A DNA stretch of 64,000 nucleotides from Emydura subglobosa (taxonomy: Eukaryota; Chordata; Testudines; Chelidae): NCBI GenBank assembly GCA_007922225.1, contig ML679989.1, positions 20,501,534 through 20,565,533 of the forward strand. The letters are read 5' to 3'. The position numbers and the translations under genes were made by a program. Under the pieces are notes generated by a model. It was not told where the DNA came from. It saw only the letters and a program-made list of their open reading frames with translations, and ran no database searches. Below, piece after piece: positions 33,726 to 44,900 of the stretch; the first letter of the stretch is position 1, and each line of letters opens with the position of its first letter.

Positions 33726-34735
33726 TCTGAATGAGCTCTCCCCTGACATCTAGTGATGAGCTGGGGAAGAGGACTTCAGGAGCTGATGGGACTGCTTTGC
33801 CTAAATGATCACTTTTGGCTGGCGTTGATCCACAAGTCATGTTGTTAATGGGGGCAGGTGTACTAAAGGGTTATTATCCTTGTGTAAATCAAGGCAGAAC
33901 TGTGCTTGGCATACTCTGATGGAGGTATTCACCCTCAACTAAACTGCACTTGGTAGACATGGGAGCCAAAATGCAGTGGAGTTGAGAGGTGGGGTCTGCC
34001 TAAGGGTTCCAGATGCTATTTGACCCTTTTTCTTTCCACTGTGTAATAACAGGGCTGATTAAAACTCAGTTGAGTCTTATTTCAGACCAACAGAGCGACA
34101 ATAGCCAGGTCTAGGTGTTAGGTCTGCTTTGGAACAATATCTCTGATACAAAAGATTGCCTAGTCTCCACTACCAGTGAGACTTCCCCCATAACAGGTGA
34201 AATCACAGAGAGCTGTGGTAAGTGGTAGACTTCCACATCTCAGAGGGTGCAGGCCAGCTGACAGAGAGGAGTGGGGTAGAGGGGAGTGGAGCAGAGAGCA
34301 GCTAGTGGAGTAAGGTGCCTTTTGCCCCCCCACAGGGGGAGGTGAATTCTGCAGATGCACCTCTGAAGTCTGGGTTTTCAGTGAACAAGCAAAACTCTGA
34401 GTGGGCTGCAGTGAAAGTAGAGGCACATTAAAGGAACTTTGGTTGCTGGACTTAAAAACCTGAAGCAGAATGACCGCCCCACCCCCACTGTAAGGGGATG
34501 CAGCATCTACATTGACACTGCGTCTACATTGACACTGCAGTGCCCTACCTCAGTCCTACCCCTCTGGGAGAGGTGGTTTTATTTTGTCAAAAAACCCAGG
34601 ACAATTCAGTGGGGAGGGGGTGTGTGTGATTGCAGTGTGTTCACCACCTCCGGTTTGTCCACCAAAGCTGCCTTCTGCGGACCAAACTCTAGCCTGGACC
34701 AGTCTGTAATTCTTCAGGGGGGTGCAGTGGGGGTA
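33726..34735. other. Intergenic DNA upstream of the DPH7 CpG island
   Basis: No gene or classified repeat recognised. 'acattgacactgc' is repeated twice in tandem at about 34509-34538. CpG density rises from about 34,740. Confidence 0.5.
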
Positions 34736-34739
34736 AGAA

Positions 34740-35720
34740 ATCCCTGGGTGAGGAAGGGGAGGCAGAGACGCTGCGGGTGTGGAGGGGAGCGAGTCCAGCC
34801 CCGCTCAGCTGAGAGCTCCCACTGCGGGGAGCCAGCGCCGCTTGCTGCAGGAACCTGGGGCCATTAGTTAGTTAGCAGCGGGCGGGCCGGGCCGGGCCCT
34901 CGGGCGGAAGCCGGGCCCACGGGCACTGCGGTGCGTTCAGGACAGCTCAGCCAGCTGGGCAGGACGGAGACGGGCAGCCGGAGCCCTGTCGGGGCGGGGC
35001 AGGACGGAGGGCAGCCGCAGGGCGCCCGCCCCAGGCGGCGGGTGAAGAGTTGCTGGGAGAATCTCCGGGCTGGGCCTCGGCCGGCTCCCGAGGGTCGCTC
35101 GCTGGGCCAGGACCGGGCGGCGGCTCCCCCGCGAGACGAGCTGGCCGCGCGGGAAGAGTTAGAGCAGCCGGCGCGTGCCGCCCCGCTCCTGCCCGCCCTC
35201 TCCCCCCCACCCCGGTCCCTGCGCGGCGCGCGCCGCCCGGCCTGGCCAATCAGACCGCGGCTAGCTGCCGGCGCTGCGCCCCTGGGCTGAGGCGAAGCTG
35301 CGCTGAGCTCCCCCCTCCGGCTGCTCGCGGTGCGGAGCGCTGAGCTCCGAAAGGCCGAGCCCGGCCCGCGCCGCCTGCTGCGCGCTGAGGTGAGCGGCAA
35401 GGCACAGCGCGGGGAAGGTGGGCGCGCGCGGGGGGGCCAGGGCAGCGAGTGAACGGACTGTGACTGGAAGCCTTGGCCACTCCCCCCAACGGCTGCTGCC
35501 TCTTCCGAGGCAGCTTGTGCCCCCACAGCGGGGTGTGTGTGTGTGTGTGGGTGGGGTGGGGGGGGCGCTAGCTGCGGCTCACTGAGCCTGCCCGATATCC
35601 GCTTTCTCCGTATCCAGACGGCGGCCTTCGGTTCCCCACCGAACGGCTGCGCTAAGGCGCCGTGCGCGGGCAGGACCCTGGCTGCTCTGGGCCTGCGGGA
35701 GCAGGTCTTTGCATGGCACG
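34740..35720 (+). promoter_or_regulatory. CpG island promoter of DPH7
   Basis: GC- and CpG-dense sequence with a CCAAT box at 35246-35250 (CTGGCCAATCAGACC) and several GGGCGGG-type sites. A strong donor GCTGAG|GTGAGC at 35389/35390 closes a probable non-coding first exon. It splices to the acceptor TTTTCTGTGCTAG ending at 35896, just ahead of the DPH7 start codon. The long frames that cross the island on both strands are products of base composition. Confidence 0.75.
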
Positions 35721-35901
35721 GCTGGCTGGGCTGGCTTCTCCCGGGGAGCAGAGGTGCTGAGCCTAGGGTGTTTCTCAAGTGACCGGTCGCTCCACAGAGA
35801 GCTCGGCTGTGCTCCGCTCCCTGTGCCCCAGGCCCAGTCTCTGGGTTTCCCCCCTGCTTCCTGTCTCCGTTTCTCTCCCCTTGTTTTCTGTGCTAGGCAG
35901 C

Positions 35902-35916
35902 ATGAGTGTGCTCTGA
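35902..35916 (+). promoter_or_regulatory. Four-codon upstream ORF in the DPH7 leader
   Basis: ATG AGT GTG CTC TGA ends one base before the DPH7 ATG at 35918. Its ATG has A at -3. If the exon starts at 35897 this uORF is in every mature message from that acceptor and could reduce or re-time initiation at DPH7. Confidence 0.55.
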
Positions 35917-35917
35917 C

Positions 35918-38900
35918 ATGGCGCTGCAGTGCAAGACTCAGACTCTCCAAGTGGTAGACACGGAGTACAGCGCAGACGCCGTGGAGTGGTGCCCCGTGGA
36001 AGGCTGGCACAGTATCCTGGTGTGTGGCACCTACCAGCTAAAGAAACCCGATAGAAAGGTAAGTGACAGAAGTGATCGTGTAGGGAGGGCTGATGGCGCA
36101 TCGTAACATAGGCCAGTCCTGACCTCTCATGCATTGTGTCAGCTGAGTTCAGCTTCCTTGAGTTTTCAGATTGTTGCTACCCCATCCTCAACAGTAAACT
36201 GCACGAATATGAAATCTTGATAGGACACCATATAAGAGAATAAGAACCTGACCTAACCCAAACCCCCAGATCCAGACAAGTCTGAACTCAGGCGAATTTC
36301 ATACTGGATTCAAACGGCTCAGCTCACATCCATTTCTGAGTTGCACTGTGCATGTGTCTGCACTGTGAGGTGGGGTAGTTCCCTTGAAATGTAACATCTT
36401 ATTTCTCAGGGACGGGGTGTGTGTGTGTCTGTGTGTCTGTGTCAGTCAGTCACCCTGCCTAGGCCTATGTGCAGGGAAAAAGACTCAAAATGGAGAGAGA
36501 CAGGCAAACTAACAAAGTTGGCAGCTGTACAGAACGTGGGAGGCATTTCTGGAGCATAAATACTTTCTATAACCTCAGTAAAAAGCACACAAAAAACACC
36601 AAACCCCCAATTGTGGAAGGATAGTTTTGCTGTAAAGCAGTTGTTCTTAACCTTTCCAGACTACTGTACCCCTTTCAGGAGTCTGATTTGTCTTATGTAC
36701 CCCAAGTTTCACTTCACTTAAAAACTACTTGCTTACAAAATCAGACATAAAAATACAAAAGTATCACAGCACACTATTACTGAAAAATTGCTTGCTTTCT
36801 CATTTTTACCATATAATTATAAAAGAAATTGATTGGAATATAAATATTGTACTTACATTTCAGTGTATAGAGCAGTATAAACAAGTCATTGTCTGTATGA
36901 AATTTTAGTTTTGCTAGTGCTTTTTATGTAGTGCTTTTTATGTTGTAAAACTAGGCAAATATTTAAATGACTTGATGAACCCCCTGGATGACCTCTGCAT
37001 ACCTGTCGTTGAGAACTACTTCTCTAAAGCAAGGCTTATGTCATGTAATGAGACTGATTGTGTATATCTCTGTTTGTAGTTTTGGGATTCGATATTGGTC
37101 TTTGTTCCTACTTTTACTGAAAATCAAAAATAAAAAGAACTGAAGACTTGTTAGAAGAGCTTACAAGTCCTCTCTGTTTGCTACTTGCTTCCAGTATGTG
37201 AATAACTGTGTAGTTACAACATTGTGTTGGTTACGGGGTTGATGCATTAAGGCTGGATCTGAATTTAACTGTAGTGAGGGGTCCACCCATGGGAATTGAG
37301 TACAGGGTCTGGCCCTTTATATTGTGTATCTTTATATATCTGGTAATTGGGTGTCTGATATTTTCATGTAAAGTGTGGTTCTACTCTGAAAATCACTGTA
37401 AAAATGGCATTGTGATTTTCACATTTGCTGTCTCCTAGTGACTCCAGATACACACACACATTTTTACTTATTAACCAAGCACATTGTATGTGTGTGTGGT
37501 TGTTTACCTTTTGTTGTTGCTTGGCTGCTTTTTTTCTTCTTTCTAACTGCTAGCTGTACAAACTCACTCTGAGAGCTGTGTGTGAAGCTGGGCTCTTCCT
37601 ATGTCTTTCATTACCACCAGTAATAAAGATCCTTTGACAAATTACGCCCTCAGTGACACCTGTGCAGTCTCATTGGCCTTCATTGGTTACTCTGGTGTAA
37701 CTGATTCGAACTTGGTTAATGATCCTGATGATTATTTCCAATATGGAATAGATCCCAATTCTCCCTTTTATAATTGTGTTGGCTGTGCAGGAATATTAGG
37801 AGTAAAACACAACTAAAAAAGCCTACAATTAAAATGAGCATGTCTGAATCCTTGCAGCTGGAAAACTGCTGAGTAAGAAGTGACCAATTTTACAAGTCAG
37901 TTTTTCAAAGCAGATCAGCACTTTGACTAGCTTCCATCAAATTCCAGAGCATTACCGTCTTGACATGCATACTCCCATATTGGAGACCACTTCCACAGCA
38001 TCCTCACCGTAAACTGTGTTCTTGTCTGATCTTGAGAACTCAGCAGTGTACTTAGATGGGAGATTTCCAAGGAAGGCCTGGGTGGTGCATGATGCTGATT
38101 TAGCATCTTTCTTCGAGTCAGTCTTGAATCAGTACTCCAGCACAGTGTGAGAGGAGCTGAACTGTGGGAAGGTTGTCTTTCTGAAAGATGCAATAAAAAG
38201 GTATTGAACAGCAGATAAATGCTGTCGGTAGTGAGTATTAATAAGCCAACGGCTCTTTTCATAAGGGTAGAGGATATTAGCCCTTGTTTCCTAACCAAAT
38301 ATGAGCTCTCACTGCCTCTCTAAATTCCTTCTTGGTTAACTAAACATGGGAATCTAATACTCCTTCCTGCCCATAGCTGTTATCTAGTGTTGCTGAGCAC
38401 TGTTGAACAGTTGCAAAGTCTCATCCCAGAGCCGAGTGAAGTGATGCTTATTATCCCTTACCTACGTCCTAACAGAGCTTGGGGCCTGATTTTTCAGAGT
38501 TGCTGAGGGCGTGCAGATATCATTGGCTTTTGCAGGAGTTGTGGCTGTTCAGCATCTCTGAAAAATGGCACTCTTCATGATTTTCCCAAGGTCCCACAGC
38601 ATGTTGTTGGTAGAACCGGGATCTCAACACAATCAGTGCTGCTCTGTCCCCTGCTCTAAAGCTTCTCTTTCTGGCACGGTCTTTGAGGGAGAAATGTTAC
38701 AATACATGAAGGAGGTGAGAAAATAGCTCCTAAGCTTACAGACTTCCCTTCCCTTTGTTCAATGCAGCCTGGTGTAAATCCCAGTGATAGTGATGAGCCC
38801 CACACACGGCTGGGTCGCCTCTACCTGTATCACTACAATGAAGAGCAGCCCTTCATACCACTGACTGAAATTCAAAGGATTGAAACCGCCGCCATCCTAG

Positions 38901-41900
38901 ACATCAAATGGTAATGCTGGCTAGTGAGGGGGGACATCAGGCTCCTTTGGTACTTGTGACCAAGGGTTCCCTGTGCCTGGACTGCTACTCTAGGTGTTCT
39001 TTCTCTCTGACTGCCATTATCTTGTACTGCAGTGATGAATAAGCAGCTTCTGGTGATCACAGTGCTGTACAGGGTTTCTGGCTCTTAGTTGAATAACTGC
39101 CGGGTTATTGTTCTGTTCTAGGGTGAGAAATCCCAGCAGATCACTGAGACTAGCTCTTGGTGCGGGCACCCTGACTGCTCTTGCACTGTGCTGCTGTGTG
39201 TCCAGCTTGGGAGCAGTTGTGTCAGTGCTTGTGGAGCCAGGGAAGTAGCCAGACAGACAGGAGCAGTGGGGGTGCTGCTCGTCAGTGGCTTTGAAAACGA
39301 AGTTGAAAACTTTTTTTTGAATTAATAAAAAAATAGTCGAAGTATGAGCTGAGGGCAGGCGGAGCTACGTTAGAGAGTGAGCTGGGTGCGCAGTAGAGCA
39401 AAAGCTGCATTAGGGGATGGGATCTTGTTTCCCTCAGCCCTCATGGGGAACAGGAGGTATGCAAATCAAGGGAGTTGCAGTAAGAGAGTCTGCTGCCTGG
39501 CTGAGACTTGTTTTTTCTAAAGTTATTAGACAATATAGCTTCTCCTTCATGACTTGAATTCAAGACCTAGTTGTCCATTACTCTTCCAGGTGCCACATTC
39601 CAGTTGCAGAACATCCTATGCTGGGCATTGCAAATGCCAAGGGAGCTGTGGAGCTCTGCCACCTGACTGGAAGTGAGGTAGGTGGCTGGGATGCAAGTCA
39701 TTAAAGAAGAATAGCCTTAACTTAAATGTCTCTAGCTTCATTTGTAATGTTCAAAGGCTTTACAGTGTGGTGTTAATGAAAAGGGTGTTGAAGGCTCCAT
39801 GGTGCTCTCAGTCACTCCAGGGCAAATGTGTTCAGTTTACAAGTGAAATTTTTTTGGGGTGTCATTTTTCCTAAATGCCAACGCCAAAAATTTGTCCCTG
39901 AGATCTGGGAGTCAAGCTGGGCTCTATCCATCTATGAAGAGTGGGAGCTGAGGGGAGAAACAGGGAGGGGGTGGGGAAATGAGGACAGAGCTTGGGGCTC
40001 TTCAGTAGCTGAGTAAAAGAAACAACTGTTGAAAAAGCGGTTGGCAAGATAGAACTCTGAAAGGAGAGTCATGGAAGTCCAAGAAAGAGAGTTTTGAGGA
40101 GGAGCATGTGGGCGGTTGTTGAAGGCAGCATAGAGATTGAGTGTGGAGGAGGGGCTCAGTGAGGAAGACATTATTGGTGATCAGAGGGCAGTTTCAATGG
40201 AGTGGAGAGAGCAGAAGCCAGCCTAAGGGGAAGTTAGGACACTGTGGCTAGATGGCCCTGTAGCCGCAATGAGCTTTGAAATAGAGGAGCTGCTGGGGTG
40301 GAAGTTGGGTAGGGAAGTAGGAGTCAATGAGTTTAAGGACAGGAAATGGGAGGCAGAGGGGAAAGGACACCGTATGGATAGTAGTCCTTGTATCTAGCAC
40401 TTGGGTGACTTATATGTTAGGATTTTTCTCTTCTATAACGCCAAGGATCCTAAAATTCTTGTGTGTATGAACGTACTGCATCCCTGTAATGCAGCCACCT
40501 GTGGGGTCCCCCAATGAGGGGTGAAAGTCTGTGTGGTTGTTGCTGTCTTCCTGATCTTGATCAATTCCTTTTCTTTCCAGTAGAAGAACAGCTGCACGTT
40601 GGAGCCACTCAGCAGTGTTGATTTAGGAGCACAGTGCATTGCTTTGTCTCTGGATTGGTCCACAGGACGGGAGCAATGGTGAGATGGGGAATTGTAGTGT
40701 GGCACTTTGTTGTAGTTTGTGTGTGCATGAGAGAGAGAGTCCATTGTCACTTCCACAGTCCCGGCGCTCAAGTGGCTTAGAACTGCCATTCAGGCTCCTT
40801 CATGCAGAAACTTTTACCACGGAGACTGTGCTTATGAACCATTAACAGGGAAATGTCTTGGCAGCTTCAGTGCATATGTAAAATCTAAACCCGACTTATT
40901 CTGAGCCCCAGTAGTCCTGTCATGGGGAAGTTGAGAGAGTCTGTCTAGAAGTGGCTGCTCTCCAGTCTGTTCCCAGAGTTGATTCCAGGAACATCATACC
41001 CATGTAAAATTAGATGTCACCCTTGGGGTGAAGGGGACTGTTTTCAAAGTTAGGGGGAGAGAGAAGTGTGGACTGATCACAGGGCTGGGAGCCAGAGGAG
41101 TTCTGTAATTGACATAGTTTAACTTAATTTGATATCGTTTTTTAATTGCTTGTACCCCTCATACCATCTCTGTGCACACTGTTTAATGAATTGACAAAAC
41201 TTCTGGCCTTGGGAAAGTCCCTTTGCATATACCTCTCCTTCCTCATCTTTAAAAAGGGATGATCATTATCTGTCTTGATGGAAAGGGGCATCCCTGTAAA
41301 GTCTGTTGCTGCTGCTGCTTAATGACTTGGGAAGCAAAAGGCCTTCTCCCTCCCATGGGGCTGAACATGCAGCCTCTGCAGCATTCCCAGCCCCTGCAGA
41401 CCCAGTGAGTGGGAGAGCTGTATGGGAAATGTTCCAGCTCTCCTGTGTGGCAATCTTAATGAGTGTTTCAATACAGTTTTGGAGCTTATGGTTGATCAAA
41501 GACCTTATTTCAATTAATGACCCATGTCAGCATGAGCCGATCATTTCCTGTTTGAGAGCAGTGGGTTGGGATTGTGAATACTGCCATGCCTCCTGTGCCG
41601 TGTGGATTGAAGATGAAATCCAGGTCTTGAGGGCAGGGGATAGGTGCACTCTGCAGATTCACAGCATTGGTGTCTGCTTGGAAGCCTTGCTCCCCCAGTG
41701 TCTCTCCATGTCTATGGTAATAGACAGAAACTCATCATCTGTGTGTTAACTGGTTGTTTCAGGCTGTAACGTGGCTTCATGTGTGAAGGAGAAAGTCAAT
41801 GGATGAAATGCTGGGACTCGAGTTGTCTTAAACTCTAATTTATTGTCTCTCTTTCCTGCTGTAGTGGGCACCCACTGAGAGTGATCAGCAGTGATTCAAA

Positions 41901-44900
41901 AGGGAAGCTGAACCTACTGTCAATAGATGAGTCTGCTCCTTCTGTGCACATCCTCAGCCAGTGGAAGGCTCACGACTTTGAGGCCTGGATTGCAGCTTTT
42001 AATTACTGGGACACACACATTGTGTATTCAGGTCTGTGAACAACAAACGGTTTTTCTGGGGGACAGAAAAATATCCAAGATTTTAGGTAGGGCTCTTTCT
42101 AACCCTTTCCCTTCTCTGATCCTACCTCACACTTTTGGATAAAGTGAAATCTTTGTGGCACATGCAACAGCTCTGCCCTTCGTTCCATTGAAAATAGCAA
42201 GTCCTGCTGTGATCTTCTGGGTGCAACAGCAGTAAGGGCATTGTCTCCTGCTGTAATCATGCTCCAGGGTCATCAAATCTCAGCTTCTTGGAATGCAGCT
42301 ATGCTGCACTGATTTCCCAAATAGTGTTAATACAGAGCCATTCTCTCTTTGTACAGGTGGAGATGACTGCATGCTGAGGGGCTGGGACACCAGGCGCTGT
42401 CCAGAGACGCCTATCTTCACCAGTGAGAGGTAACTAAGACAGTTGGACGTAGAATGGTGATGCATGACTGACTGACTGTGTCCTCTCCCAAGAGTCCAGT
42501 TAAATTTAGATTTCAGTTTTTAACCATTCAAGGCACTCCATAGTCTTGTACATCTGTGCCCATTGTTCTGCTGCCTTTGGTTAGTAAGCTGCCACTTTGG
42601 GTGCTAGATCATTTGGACTCACATTGTGGTGTTGGTGCCCAGCTGGGGATTTGGGGAAGGTGGCAAGGAAGGGATCCTACCTCTCTTCCAAGGCTGTGGC
42701 GTGGCAGTGGAGCCACTTTATAACCTCTATGCTACTCTTGTGACTGGAGTAGTCTCCAGCCTCTATGCACGGTGGATGTCCTGGCTCCATCCCTGTCCCC
42801 AGCAAAATGACTGCTATGTGGTAGCATGTGTGGATTCCTGTGGAGCTGGAGCCCAAGGAAATATGGGATTGCATGCCTTCCCAGCTCCCTCCTGTCTCTC
42901 TGCCAGTTCTCTCCCCACCCCCCACTTTAGGCAGATTTTTCTACATCTGTGGTGCTGCAGCCAGGATTTCACCCAGTCATAACTTGTAGATAATGTTTAA
43001 CGTTCTGGATGTTCAATCAAGCTAATTGTTGTCTCAAATGCAAACCCTTCAAGAGTTGATCTCACTTTACATAGTCTTGTGGTTTATTAGTTTTTACGTA
43101 ATGTGGGGGCACCTAGGAATGAGAAGGAGACACAAGTTTGCAGTGTGAGATGACAGCAAAAAGGTCCACTATGCAATTCTGGGCTGCATATGCAGAGGCT
43201 TCACAGAACAGGGAGGGGATAGTCCCCACTCAACAGAGCTGATGGTCAGGTGATGGTCAACACCTGGGCCCCTCAGTACCAGAAAGATATTGACACATTG
43301 GAGAGAACTTGGAGAGGAACGGTACAAACTGATCAGAGAGATGGAGGGATTGACTTATGCAGGAAAAATAAGAGCTGTAACAAACGTGCAACTTGCCTAA
43401 GAAATTACTAATGTGGGAGAGAGAAGGCTGCAAAGATTTGAAAGGTGTAAATGCCAAGTATGCACTAGAATTAGTATAGTACAAGGATCTACAACAAAAA
43501 GATATGCTCATCCATAATCAAATGGAAATTAAGAGGCAAAATTTAGTCTAGATGGAAGAACATCCTGACAAAGCGCTATTGGGCTATAGAATGCTTTTCT
43601 CAAAGGGAAGTATTTAAAAATCCATTACTGGACTGAATGCTAGAAAATGTCCTGCACTAGCCTCAGGGAAATGAAGAGACCTATTAAATCCTCCAGTCCA
43701 TATGAGGCCTGGTCTGCACTACCGTGCTGGATTGACAGGAGATATGCAAGCTAAGTACTGTAGAATGCGTGTATCTCCAGTCGACTTACTTGCGCTTCCT
43801 TGCCACGGTGTCTTCACTATGCTGTGCTGATGGGAAATGCCCTCCGGTCGATGCAGCATTACTCTTTTCTGGGGGGATGGAGTTACTACGTTGAACGGAG
43901 AGCACTCCTGTGATCAATTGAGTGGGTCTTCACTAGCCGCTTAATTGATCCCACTGTGTTGATCCATGGAGCCCGATGCGGTGGAATCTGTATAGACATA
44001 CCCTCAGTCTGGGATTCTGTTCTTTTGCCTGCCTTCCTTTCTGCAGCCCCAACTAAAATGATGGAAATGGGTTCTTCCTAAAAGAAGGGGCTTGATGGAG
44101 ACCAAAAAATAAACTTCCAAGAGTAATGTTATCTGCATTTTTAAATGATTAAAGATAGGGCAGCTTTTTGCTAAACTTTTATTTTCTCTCCCCTCCCCTC
44201 CTTTCACATTAATTTCTTTTGTAGTTGTGTTTTTACTAGACATACCCTACAATTAAAACAGTGTGTACAACTTTTCAGCTAAATTCTGTTTATAATCCTG
44301 ATAAGAAACTAAGGTTTATTGTTAATTACTACTTGGGGAACTATATCAATCCCTCTGGTGTGTAGCTGTTTTGCAGAAAACCAGGCCCCATTGTGCCATA
44401 AATTTGCTCCTCTGTGTGTCTTGGAATTGTTGCCAATGAATACTCTCCTGCTAGAAAGCTGTGTGACAGGAGTATTGCTCTTAAAAAAAAACAACTCAAG
44501 ACACACATGGGCAGTCAGAGCTTATATATTCTAAGGCCAGAAGGGACCACTATGATCATGTAGAGTTACCTGTGTAACACAGGCCAGATAAATTTCCCTG
44601 AATCAATTCCTGTTTGAACTAGAGCAGATCTTCTAGAAAAACATCAATCTGAATTAAAAAATTGCCAGAGATGGAGAATCAACCACAACCCTTAGTAAAT
44701 TGTTCCAAAGGCTAATTACCCGTACTGTAAAAATGTATGCCTTATTTCCAGTCTGAATTTGTCTCCTTTCAACTTCCAGCAACTGGATCTTGTTATATCT
44801 TTTTCTGCTAGAATGAAGAGCCCATTATAAAAAAAAAAAAATTGTTCCCCAGTTAGGCGCTTATTAACTATGATCAAGTCACCCCTTACCCTTCTCTTTG

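Noticed and set aside
34864..35778. 304-codon minus-strand open frame and overlapping frames in the DPH7 CpG island
   Set aside because: GC-rich sequence rarely contains stops. The frame is Pro/Arg/Ala-rich with no domain and overlaps several others on both strands.
37601..37816. 71-codon frame in DPH7 intron
   Set aside because: No splice borders, no family match that I recognise and no reading-phase link to DPH7 exons.
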